Source of the DNA: Lunularia cruciata
Taxonomy: Eukaryota > Streptophyta > Marchantiopsida > Lunulariales > Lunulariaceae
Assembly: GCA_948567375.1 (NCBI GenBank)
Contig: OX419757.1
Coordinates: 69,378,001 to 69,442,000 of the forward strand
Length of the DNA stretch: 64,000 nt
Direction of reading: 5' to 3'
The translations under genes were made by a program, and so were the position numbers. Below the pieces are notes generated by a model that was not told the origin of the DNA, searched no databases, and saw only the letters and a program-made list of their open reading frames with translations. The stretch's first letter is position 1; each line of letters starts with the position of its first letter. Shown piece by piece: positions 55,489 through 63,806 of the stretch.

Positions 55489-56045
55489 TGTGGCACTTTA
55501 GAGTCTATGTATGACTTATGTGTGAGTTGTGCTTCTATAGTGTATGATGTTGACAATGATGTATGTTGTGTAACGATGTATATACGCATGATAGATATCA
55601 TGTCATTTGTAGTGTCGCATCTAGATTGCTCGGACATTAGAGTTCCAGTGATAGTAGTTAGAGTTATTTCAGCAATTTCTCGAAGACTACTTTCCAATGG
55701 TCAGATTTTGTGTTTGGGGTACTGACTTCACGGTGGGGCCTACCGTCACTTTGCACCGTTTGCACCGTCGAGTGTACCGTCAGCGGGAATGTTAGGGTTC
55801 AGACCTAGCTCAAGTCCATGGGGTATACTTTTGAAGTGCAGCTCCAGAGAGCTCACTTCTTTGATGTTGAGCCTTTGCGTTCTTGGCTATGGTGGACAGA
55901 GGCCGGTGAGCGTCACCTAGATTCTCTATGCTTGAGTGGGTGGGCTTGACTGTAATCAGTGCACAATTGTTGGTAGTTTATAGAGTGATAGATCAAGTAC
56001 TGATATGAGTTGAGTTGAGTTGAGAGTGGTAAACAATCTGATTAT
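55489..56045 (+). repeat. C2 right LTR, full length
   Basis: TGTGGCACTTTAGAG start after a purine tract (ctaggaggcgat), to ..aacaatctgattat. Positions 55599-56045 match the left LTR 46339-46787. Confidence 0.75.
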
Positions 56046-56128
56046 TATGGCACTTTAGAGTCTATGTACGACTTATGTGTGAGTTATGCTTCTATAGTGT
56101 ATGATGTTGATAGTGATGTATATACGCA
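56046..56128 (+). repeat. Third, partial C2 LTR start joined to the right LTR
   Basis: tatggcactttagagtctatgtacg..tgatgtatatacgca repeats 55489-55588 and directly follows the end of the right LTR, an LTR-LTR junction. It supplies exactly the piece missing from the left LTR. Confidence 0.8.
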
Positions 56129-56131
56129 CGG

Positions 56132-56513
56132 CATCTTTATAGCTCTCCACCTTTTAGCCATTCTTTGTGCACTTCAAAGAGAAGGCATCTCTCACTTCTT
56201 GGGTTTCTTTGGCTACTTCTCCCTTCGCCAAGAACATGGCACCATGCTCTATGCCTGCCTCTCTCCCAAGTACTAATCTCCAATCTGACTCTATCCATCA
56301 AGCCGGATTTCCCCTCTTCCCTTCTTCTTTAGGGCCATCAAGACACTCACTCTTGATGATCTCAATCATGAAGCCTGGAAAACTAACATTCTAGCTCCAT
56401 GCCAAGAATGTGATCCGAAGCCTACTTAGGACCTCGATTCTTACAATCACATCTAACCTCTGAATTGTATGGTTTCTCATTGCAAATTTGAATTTCTTCT
56501 TCCCACCTCCCAT
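56132..56513 (-). pseudogene. A-out ORF, N-terminal part
   Basis: Minus strand from MGGGKKK-type ATG (56513) through the LDVI..LGMELE region and CLDGPKEEGKRGNPA block, to the C2 insertion. It resumes at 46338. The leader with a TATA-like box (cactataaaatttggg, near 56690) lies to the right, up to the unit end at 57085. Confidence 0.65.
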
Positions 56514-57173
56514 CTTTCTCTCTTCCACTTTGGGTTGGGGGCTATTCTTCCTATTGATTCTTGGATTAACTCTCTTGACTTCCTCTCAACACACCAGCGC
56601 ATATGCAACTACACTTCCCTTCCCATGATCTCCTGCAAGGCAACTTCTTAACGGGGATGGAAAATTACTTGTCATTGCTTTGTCTCTAGCCCAAATTTTA
56701 TAGTGGCATGCCTTCTCCATCTTTCTTCACTTTGAGTTTCTACCGAGAAATCACACCTCTTGCATGCTCTTGTCACTATCAATTTTCCCTCACGCGTATG
56801 ACCACCATTTCTATGAGCGGTACCTTCTTGAATGTCTCACCCCAAAGGAAAGTTGTTACACTATCCTCACCTTGGGTTTGAGCACCCCCCTGACGAAGTC
56901 TCCTTACTTCGGGTTGTATGTTGACAGGGCAATTCCAAGTACCTTGCCTTTTGTCACAAAGTCACTTTACCTCGGGTTACAACCCAAGGACACCTTTCTT
57001 TGCCTTCTTCTGCCATACATGCACAATATAAGTTCTTTTGTACAATTCTTCTTCAAAATTGAGAAAAAAAAATGTGGGTATCACAATACACCTCCAAGAT
57101 TGATGTAACAATATGGAATTTAGTGATGAAGTTAGTCGGGCTTACGAAGTAGAGAATAAGCCAAAATAGCCTA

Positions 57174-57395
57174 GAATATTCTAGAAGCATCTAAGAAGCT
57201 TCTTAGGAAGCTTCCCAACTAGTTAACTTGCGCCCTAAGCAGGTAGCTTCTAGAAGGAAGCTTCTAGAAGCTTCTAACTAGCTTAGCTTGCACGCCAAGT
57301 AGGCGGCTTCTAGAAGGAAGCTTCTTGAGAAGCTTCCTAGTTAACTTGACTTGCACTCCAAGAAAGCGGCTCAAGGAAGCTTCTTGAGAAGCTTC
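57174..57395 (+). promoter_or_regulatory. Heat-shock-element-like array in F LTR
   Basis: Alternating GAA and TTC triplets with 2-nt gaps. GAA-TA-TTC-TA-GAA at 57174-57186, GAAGCTTC pairs at 57195-57202 and 57207-57214, TTC-TA-GAA at 57248-57255, then GAAGCTTCTAGAAGCTTC, four perfect units, at 57257-57274. More pairs are at 57308-57324, 57329-57336, 57376-57383 and 57388-57395. This is the nGAAnnTTCn pattern bound by heat-shock factors (established), sitting 20-240 bp before the TATA box. Function inferred. Duplicated in the 3' LTR at +5220. Confidence 0.7.
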
Positions 57396-57413
57396 AAAGG
57401 TCTTGTATGCTAC

Positions 57414-57421
57414 CTATAAAT
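57414..57421 (+). promoter_or_regulatory. TATA box in F LTR
   Basis: CTATAAAT in tacctataaataccaagg, just downstream of the GAA/TTC array and 110 bp before the LTR end. The 3' LTR has the same box at 62634-62641. Confidence 0.75.
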
Positions 57422-57527
57422 ACCAAGGCCAAAGCTCATGCTAGGCATTCGGAGTTTTCCCTCATTCAAGTGTCCCAATGTGAGTTTCCATTCTCCTATT
57501 TCTCTCCTCGGTTTCAGTCTTTTACAT

Positions 57528-57540
57528 TGGTATAAGAGCA
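57528..57540 (+). other. F primer-binding site
   Basis: TGGTATAAGAGCA one base after the LTR. Matches the TGGTATCAGAGC initiator-tRNA-Met site with one change. Confidence 0.85.
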
Positions 57541-57797
57541 GGAATGGGATGGATGGAATTTATGGACCACCAAATCCACTTCCGCCAAACCATTGGGACT
57601 TTCATGTCCAGATATTACCAAAGCATCGTTTCACACAATTCATCACCTCACGCTTTGGGCAGGACTTTCTACATATGATCACCGTGTTAGAGGAACCGTT
57701 GATACTTCCAGTTGTAACTTATGGAGAACGATGGACGTGTTGTATCTATGTGTTAATCAACTAGATAAATTGAGAGTAGTGGAATAGAGTAGTAGCG

Positions 57798-58697
57798 ATG
57801 GCGGCAATACCGGATGTTATCCTTGCAATGCAACAACAAATCGAGCATCTTACTCGATTGTTGGATGAACGAGACCAGCAACGACGAGAACAGATAGACA
57901 GAGCGCCAGTTCGAGATGGAGAAGATCGCATTCGATTTCCGAAACCCAAGGTGTTTGAAGGCAAGAATCTTCCAGGCATAGTGGAGAATTTTGTGTTTGA
58001 CTGTGAACGTTACTTTGAAGCCACCAATCTTCAAGACGAGCGGAAACAAATTCTCTTGGCTTCTAGCCAGTTGGATGGTGTGGCAAAACTTTGGTGGCGA
58101 TTCCGAGTAGAAAGAGCTGAACGACAAATTGTTACACCGATTTTGACATGGGCAGAATTCAAGGATGCAATACTTGGTCTATTTCAGACTATAAATGCCA
58201 CCCGAGCTGCACGAGATAAATTGGCGGAGTTGAGGCAGATTGGCTCAGTGAGAAGCTACATCACACAAGTTCAGAATATCATCATGCAAATTCCAGATAT
58301 CCAAGAAGGTGAAGTTCTGGATCGATTTGTGCGAGGATTGAAGTCACGAACCAGATTGGAGGTGACCATGCGAGAGCCACAGAACGTAGAAGAAGCCATG
58401 CAATTAGCTGAGCGTTTTGATTCCTTAGTTGCCACAACTTGGTCTCGACCTCGACCTACACAAAACCTACCCGTACCACGAGTGGAAGAACCTATAACAA
58501 TGGAGATTGATGCTATCCAGCGAAGACCACTTGGCACAGCAAATAGAGAAAGATTACGACAAAATGGAGGTTGTTTTTATTGTCGCCAGTTGGGGCATCG
58601 CATTGCTGAATGTCCACTCAAGAATGGACGACCTCGACAAGTTGCCCAAGTGGAGGTTGTGGAGCGGAATGATCCGGGAAACGAGGAATCCCAATAG
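57798..58697 (+). CDS. F Gag
   Basis: Open for 299 codons from ATG 57798. An N-terminal coiled coil (MQQQIEHLTRLLDERDQQRR), the capsid core (RYFEATNLQDERKQILLASS, AKLWWRF, WAEFKDAILGLF, EGEVLDRFVRGLKSRTRLEV, EAMQLAERFDSL) and a CCHC knuckle CFYCRQLGHRIAEC (58572-58613) are in normal order. It forms the virus-like particle and binds RNA (family knowledge). It ends at TAG 58695. The pol frame is the -1 frame, so Pol would need a -1 shift, or this reflects an indel, since many plant chromoviruses have one ORF. Confidence 0.9.
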   Translation: MAAIPDVILAMQQQIEHLTRLLDERDQQRREQIDRAPVRDGEDRIRFPKPKVFEGKNLPGIVENFVFDCERYFEATNLQDERKQILLASSQLDGVAKLWWRFRVERAERQIVTPILTWAEFKDAILGLFQTINATRAARDKLAELRQIGSVRSYITQVQNIIMQIPDIQEGEVLDRFVRGLKSRTRLEVTMREPQNVEEAMQLAERFDSLVATTWSRPRPTQNLPVPRVEEPITMEIDAIQRRPLGTANRERLRQNGGCFYCRQLGHRIAECPLKNGRPRQVAQVEVVERNDPGNEESQ

Positions 58698-58699
58698 GA

Positions 58700-59434
58700 G
58701 ATTTCGAGCCACCTACTGGGAGCTTGATTAGTTCCAATGGGATTGAAGGCTCGACCTATGCAAGTTTGCTTCACTTGCAAGGTATGATATCTAATCGGGG
58801 TTGTAGAATTTTGGTTGATTCTGGAAGTTTAGAGAATTGCATGTCTATGCAAGTAGCAAAGGAATTGGGTATTCCTATCAAGCCAATGATTGGAAGTAGT
58901 TTGATTATGGCGGATGGTAGAAAGGGTTCTGCATTCCGCACCTTGCATCCCGTTACCTTCAGGATTGGGAAGGAGTATTTGGAGTGTATGAGGTTTGTAG
59001 TGGCACCTCTACACTATGATATCATTCTAGGTCTACCTTGGCTTGAATGTCATAAGGTTCAATTTGATTGGACCCGACACCAAATTCAAGTACAACACCA
59101 AGGTAGGAATTTCCGATTAGGTTGTCTGGCACCTCTGAGTAAGACACCTAAGAATAGTCAGTCCCAAGATGGGAAGTTTGTCGAGAAGGTAGCCATAGAG
59201 CGAATCTGGAAGGGAGATGAGTCCCAAGATGGGAAGTTTGCCAGGAAGGCAACCATGGAGCAAGCTTGGAAGAGAGATGAGTCCCTAGAAGGGAAGTTTG
59301 TGAATGAAGCAGCCATAGAGCAAGCTTTGGAGGACGATAAGTCTGTATTCGCGGTGTGGATCAAGCCGATTGCACAAGAACAATCTGAGGAGGGCCAAGT
59401 GCCGCATCAAGCAATGGTTGATCGGATAGTTTAG
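58700..59434 (+). pseudogene. F Pol: aspartic protease and linker
   Basis: Retropepsin-type protease. RILVDSGSLENCMS has the DSG active site (Asp codon 58817), then MADGRKG, FVVAPLHYDIILGLPWLECHKVQFDW. A linker with three 20-residue repeats follows. TAG at 59432, in [14 protein letters not shown], fits a CAG-to-TAG change. Confidence 0.85.
59162..59341 (+). repeat. Threefold 60-bp coding repeat in F Pol linker
   Basis: Units at 59162, 59222 and 59282, encoding S-Q/L-D/E-GKF...W/L-K/E..DE/K of 20 residues. Units 1 and 2 share the start tcccaagatgggaagtttg. The frame is kept across all three. It sits between protease and RT. Confidence 0.92.
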
Positions 59435-60784
59435 GAGTTTGTAGATGTGTTTCCGGATGATCTGCCAAAGGGATTACCCTCCGATCGAGGTATGCCCTTC
59501 AAGATCGAGTTATTGCCAGGGAGTACTCCAATGAGTAGACCAATCTATCGGCTCTCACCAAAGGAGTTGGAGGAGTTGCGAACAACACTTATAGAGTTGT
59601 TGGAGAAGGATTTCATACGACATAGTACCTCTCCGTGGGGAGCACCGGTACTATTTGTTCCAAAGAAGGATGGAGGACTTCGTTTCTGTATTGATTACCG
59701 TGGGCTCAATAAGCAAACCGTGAAGAATGCATATCCCTTGCCTCGGATTGATGACCTGCTTGATCAACTAAGTGGAGCACGCTACTTTTCCAAGCTGGAT
59801 CTTTGTAGCGGCTATTGGCAAATTCCTATTGAAGGAGAGGACGTGCAGAAGACTGCTTTTCGCACAAGGTATGGACATTTTGAGTGGAGAGTTCTACCTT
59901 TCGGACTCACTAATGCTCCAGCAGTCTTCATGGATCAGATGCATCGAGTGTTGGAGGGACTATTGGATCGGTCCGTGGTGGTGTTCTTAGATGATATCTT
60001 AATCTATAGCAGAACAGAGGCAGAACATGTGAATCACGTGCGAGAAGTCCTAAGACGACTACGACAGTGGAAATTTTACTGCAAGAAGTCAAAGTGTGCT
60101 TTTTGGCAAAAGGAGGTTACCTTCTTGGGTCATAAGATCTCATCAGAGGGGATCAAGATGGAAGAAGAGAAGATCAAGGCCATTACTGATTGGCCTACCC
60201 CGAAGGATGCTATAGAAGTACGAGCATTCAATGGACTGGCCAGTTTTTACCGACGGTTCATCCACTATTATGCTCACGTGGCTGCACCATTGACTGACCT
60301 CTTGGGAAAGAACTCGAGCTTCCAGTGGACCACCAAGCATGAAGAAGCATTCTAGAAGTTAAAGCATATGGTGTCTTCAAGACCTATTCTTCAACCATAT
60401 GATCCTCAACTACCTTGTGTGGTTAATTTTGATGCTTCTAACATTGCAATTGGAGCTGTGTTGCAACAAGAATTTCCAGATGGACTACATCCGATTGCCT
60501 TTGTGTCTCGCTGACTAAATACAGCGGAAAGAAATTACTCTGCTCGAGATCGGGAACAACTTGCAATGGTATATGCCACCAAGGTATGGAGGCATTATCT
60601 CTTGGGGAAACAAGTGATCATGCAAACTGATCACAAGCCATTGTTGCAGACCTTACACTTGGATCACATGAAGAGCCGGCATCATCGATGGGAAGAGCAA
60701 CTCCAATTGTTTGACATCAAACTTGAGTACAAACCAGGTCGGTTCCATGTCATTCCCGATGCTCTATCACGACGACCTGACTAA
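59435..60784 (+). pseudogene. F Pol: reverse transcriptase and RNase H
   Basis: RT from [83 protein letters not shown], the catalytic [10 protein letters not shown] (about 59981-60010), [13 protein letters not shown]. RNase H from 60356: NFDASNIAIGAVLQQ, ERNYSARDREQLAMV, TDHKPLLQTL, HVIPDALSRRPD. Stops: TAG 60353 (CAG), TGA 60512 (CGA) and TAA 60782 (CAA), all single C-to-T steps. All catalytic residues remain. Confidence 0.92.
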
Positions 60785-60820
60785 AAGGATCTTCCTTTCA
60801 TCACGGCGGCAATTACAACG

Positions 60821-62389
60821 GTGTCCATTGACCCTAAGGTCCACAATGAGTTTCAATCAGCTCTACGACAAGATCCCTTCTTCCAAATGGTACACGGTCG
60901 TCTGACAGTATGTGACAAGGAGTACAACACCTTCTCCTTCAAGGAAGGCCTTTTATTCCATGCAGACCAGATCTATGTTCCAGCCAAAGGTGATCTTCGA
61001 CTTGTGCGCCTTCAAGAAGCCCATGATTTACCAATAGCTGGTCACATGGGAGTGGACAAGACCTTGGGCACCCTCCAACACCAATGGTGGTGGCCCAACA
61101 TGACACGAGATGTTCGAGACTTCGTCCGATCATGTGAGAGTTGCCAACGGAACAAGGCCAGCAACCAGAAGCTGAGTGGACTCCTTCAACCACTCGCCAT
61201 TCCATCCGCTCGTTGGGAGCATGTGAGCTTGGATCTCATCACATCCTTGCCAAAGACAAAACAAGGACACACCGCCATCGTGGTGTTTGTGGATAAGCTT
61301 AGTAAGCAAATCCACTTGGCACCAACTTGTGATACCGTGGATGCTCCAACCTTAGCACAAATCTACTTTGACAATGTCTTCAAGCATCATGGCATGCCAC
61401 GCGTACTCATCTCCGACCGTGATCCTCGCTTTACCGGGAAGTTTTGGCAAGCACTCTTTCAGATACTCGGCACCAAGCTTGCTTTGTCCACGGCCTATCA
61501 TCCTCAAACTGATGGACAAACTGAACGCGCCAATCGTACATTGGAGGATATGTTGCGGGCCTTTGTCAATGTCCACCATACCAACTGGGATGAATGTCTT
61601 GCAGCTGCAGAATTTGCCTACAACAACTCCAAACAAGCAAGCACTGGATTTTCTCCCTTCTTTCTCAATTTTGGCCAAGATCCGCTTGTTCCAGATTCTC
61701 TTCTTGCTCCCCCTCCCTCTCAGGTTCCTCATACTTCTACATTCTTGACCACTATATCCCGCTCTCTCCAACAAGCCAAGTCTCACCTCCTTGTTGCTCA
61801 GAATTGCCAAAAACAATATGCAGACCATCATCGTCGTGATCTCACCTTTGAAGTTGGTGATAAAGTCATGCTATCCTCTAGTAACCTCCCTCTCCCACTT
61901 GATACCCAAGTTTGTAAACTTGCTCCTAATTGGATAGGACCCTTTGATATCACCCATATTATCTCTCCTGTTGCTTATCGTCTTGCCTTACCTTGTCACA
62001 TGCGTATCCATCCTATCTTTCATGTTTCCAAGTTGAAACCCTTTGTTCCTAACCCTTCTTCCTTTTCCTCTCGAGTCCAACCTCCCCCTCTTCCTATCCC
62101 TATCAATGATCATGAGGAGTACGAAGTTGATCGTATCCTTGCGCGTCGCCATATTCAACGAGGCCGTCGCCAACACACGGAGTACAAGGTCCTTTGGAAA
62201 GGGTATCCCCTTCATGATGCCACATGGGAACCTCTTTCTCACCTCCAGAATGCACAGATGGCCATCAAGGAATTTGAAGCTTCATTGGCAACGAGGACGT
62301 CACCAACTAGCGGCGGGGGAATATGTAACAATATGGAATTTAGTGACAAAGTTAGTCGGGCTTACAAAGTAGAGAATAAGCCAAAATAG
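60821..62389 (+). CDS. F Pol: integrase with C-terminal chromodomain
   Basis: Open for 522 codons in the pol frame. HHCC zinc domain (HDLPIAGHMGVDK..CESCQRNKASNQ). Core with all three acidic residues: SLDLITSLP, ISDRDPRFTGKFW, YHPQTDGQTERANRTLEDML. GPF..ISPVAYRLALP SH3-like part and a chromodomain EYEVDRILARR..YKVLWKGYPLHDATWEP (about 62110-62260). The frame runs 66 bp into the 3' LTR before its stop, common in compact elements. The 60821 start is only where the frame reopens after the TAA at 60782. Integrates cDNA; the chromodomain directs it to modified chromatin (family knowledge). Confidence 0.9.
   Translation: MSIDPKVHNEFQSALRQDPFFQMVHGRLTVCDKEYNTFSFKEGLLFHADQIYVPAKGDLRLVRLQEAHDLPIAGHMGVDKTLGTLQHQWWWPNMTRDVRDFVRSCESCQRNKASNQKLSGLLQPLAIPSARWEHVSLDLITSLPKTKQGHTAIVVFVDKLSKQIHLAPTCDTVDAPTLAQIYFDNVFKHHGMPRVLISDRDPRFTGKFWQALFQILGTKLALSTAYHPQTDGQTERANRTLEDMLRAFVNVHHTNWDECLAAAEFAYNNSKQASTGFSPFFLNFGQDPLVPDSLLAPPPSQVPHTSTFLTTISRSLQQAKSHLLVAQNCQKQYADHHRRDLTFEVGDKVMLSSSNLPLPLDTQVCKLAPNWIGPFDITHIISPVAYRLALPCHMRIHPIFHVSKLKPFVPNPSSFSSRVQPPPLPIPINDHEEYEVDRILARRHIQRGRRQHTEYKVLWKGYPLHDATWEPLSHLQNAQMAIKEFEASLATRTSPTSGGGICNNMEFSDKVSRAYKVENKPK
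62310..62323 (+). other. F polypurine tract
   Basis: gcggcgggggaata directly before the TGTAACAAT start of the 3' LTR, inside the end of the Pol frame. Confidence 0.75.
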
Positions 62390-62746
62390 CCTAGAATATT
62401 CTAGAAGCATCTAAGAAGCTTCTTAGGAAGCTTCCCAACTAGTTAACTTGCGCCCTAAGCAGGTAGCTTCTAGAAGGAAGCTTCTAGAAGCTTCTAACTA
62501 GCTTAGCTTGCACGCCAAGTAGGCGGCTTCTAGAAGGAAGCTTCTTGAGAAGCTTCCTAGTTAACTTGACTTGCACTCCAAGAAAGTGGCTCAAGGAAGC
62601 TTCTTGAGAAGCTTCAAAGGTCTTGTATGCTACCTATAAATACCAAGGCCAAAGCTCATGCTAGGCATTCGGAGTTTTCCCTCATTCAAGTGTCCCAATG
62701 TGAGTTTCCATTCTCCTATTTCTCTCCTCGGTTTCAGTCTTTTACA
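62324..62746 (+). repeat. F 3' LTR
   Basis: 423 bp, 99 percent identical to the 5' LTR by eye, with the same GAA/TTC array (62394-62615) and TATA box. Followed by the ATTGA duplication. Confidence 0.96.
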
Positions 62747-63180
62747 ATTGATGTGAGAATGAATAGTCACAACATCAAGGATGCATTGGTTGATGGAAGA
62801 TCAGTAGTGAATGCTATGTCAGAAAGATTGATGAAGAAGTTGGGTATGATACCCTCAAGACCTTCAACATTTGTGGTGAGCATGGAAAATAAGCAACAAG
62901 TTTGACCAATAGGGATGATAGATAAGGTAGTAGTTTCAATAATGGGAGTTCAAAATCTCATGACTTTCCAAGTCTTGAAGGATTCAAGCTATGACTTACT
63001 TCTTGGGAGGCCATGGTTGAGAGCAGCATGCACAATTGATAGATGGCATAAAGGGTACTTGAGGATTAGGCCATCAAACCATAGAGTCATAGTTCATGTG
63101 ACTAACACCACCAACACTTCACATTCAGATACATCACTTTTGATTATCGGGAATCAGATTTTGAAGAAGGAGCTTCAGGT
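62747..63180 (+). pseudogene. D protease region
   Basis: Joined across F to 57086-57103, the frame reads YTSKIDVRMNSHNIKDALVDGRSVVNAMSE, with ALVDG in the place of the catalytic D-S/T-G. Then SSYDLLLGRPWLRAACTIDRWHKG, the conserved ILGRPW end of gypsy proteases. A TGA at 62903 and a frame change near 63180 break it. Confidence 0.8.
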
Positions 63181-63806
63181 GTGGACACAATCATGGAAGA
63201 GGAGACTTCTACGAAGGAGGATGAATTTGAATCTGATTTAGATGTATATCCTTTGTGTGCTATGGATTTTGCACCTAAGCCAAAGGTTTTGAAGGACCCA
63301 AATATATCACCATTGACACTTGAGGAGATAAAGATGAGGTTATCTACCCTCAAGTATGGTCCAAATGTTACCAAGGAGGAGAAGGTGAGATTTGAGGAGA
63401 TTTCTTGCAAGTTCATCCACATATTTGCTTTCAGTTACAAGGATCTAAAGGAAGTCACCTTGGAGGAGCACAAGATAGAGGTAGAGTCACATGCAAGACC
63501 AGTCTACCAAAAGCAATGTCGCATTAGCCCACCAATAGCTTTGGTTGTGAAGGAAGAGATTGATAAGCTCAAGGAGGCTAGATTTATCTTTCAGGTGGAG
63601 AATTCGGAATGGGTGTCTCCCATTGTGATTGTGAAGAAAAAGAATGGAAAACTTTGAGTATGTGTGTATTAGAAGAAGCTCAATGCTGTTACCAAGAAGG
63701 ATTACTACCCATTACCATTCATTGATGAGATCTTGGAAGAGGTTGCAAGTCATGAGAGGTACAGTTTTGAAGATGGTTATAGTAGATATAACCAAATCAA
63801 GATTGT
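63181..63806 (+). pseudogene. D reverse transcriptase N-terminus
   Basis: Acidic linker, then FSYKDLKEVTLEEHKIEVES, ARPVYQKQCRISPPIALVVKEEIDKL, SEWVSPIVIVKKKNGKL, a stop at 63656, then KKLNAVTKKDYYPLPFIDEIL and, after a frame change, RYSFEDGYSRYNQIKI. The RT is cut by the B-type LTR at 63807. Confidence 0.85.

Larger units (their letters stand above)
46339..56131 (+). mobile_element. C2: gypsy element with methyltransferase and PHD finger
   Basis: Plus-strand order: partial LTR, leader, gag with two knuckles, protease, C5-cytosine methyltransferase, RT, RNase H, integrase, PHD finger, full LTR, then a repeated LTR beginning. It is inserted in the ORF of A-out. The host strings ATCTTTGT (left, about 46332-46339) and ATCTTTAT (right, about 56133-56140) flank it. 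Every coding module is interrupted, yet the domain order is unmistakable. Confidence 0.9.
27512..57085 (-). mobile_element. A-out: family-A unit hosting A7, A8/A9, E and C2
   Basis: Plus-strand start TGTAACAACTC at 27512 and end GGGTATCACA at 57085. Flanked by perfect ATACA at 27507-27511 and 57086-57090. Own sequence remains only at 27512-27660, 45396-46338 and 56132-57085. About 1.4 kb of the unit between the first two pieces is missing, so a deletion accompanied the A7/A8 insertions. Starting the unit instead at 26577 (flank GTACA, one mismatch) is a less good alternative. Confidence 0.65.
57104..57526 (+). repeat. F 5' LTR
   Basis: 423 bp. U3 holds the heat-shock-element-like array (57174-57395) and the TATA box at 57414; R/U5 is about 80-90 bp. 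Differs from the 3' LTR at four sites (near 57129, 57131, 57146 and 57367). Confidence 0.96.
57104..62746 (+). mobile_element. F: young Ty3/gypsy chromovirus, 5643 bp, complete structure
   Basis: LTRs 57104-57526 and 62324-62746 (423 bp each, TGTAACAATATGG..CTTTTACA). Perfect target duplication ATTGA at 57099-57103 and 62747-62751. Met-type primer site, gag, protease, RT, RNase H, integrase, chromodomain and polypurine tract are all present. I count four LTR differences, all transitions. Pol has four in-frame stops. It lies 18 bp beyond the end of A-out, in the protease coding region of D. Confidence 0.96.
23224..63806 (+). mobile_element. D: gypsy-like LTR retrotransposon, split by about 36 kb of insertions
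   Basis: Order on the plus strand: LTR (23224-23911), primer site, leader, a CCHC-protein ORF, gag (25468-26576), a short linker (27180-27511), protease (57091-57103 joined to 62747 onward) and RT N-terminus to 63806, where a B-type LTR interrupts it. Joining across A-out (ATACA at 27507-27511 and 57086-57090) and F (ATTGA) gives a continuous protease reading frame. The right LTR is outside the window. Confidence 0.72.

Noticed and set aside
26577-57085. Taking 26577 as the left end of A-out with duplication GTACA/ATACA
   Set aside because: The end at 27512 has a perfect ATACA match with the right flank, while 26577 has one mismatch and its fragment stops after 600 bp. Kept only as an alternative.
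61352-61831. Antisense frame of 159 codons across the F integrase
   Set aside because: The opposite strand is a canonical integrase with all catalytic residues, so the antisense frame is a by-product.
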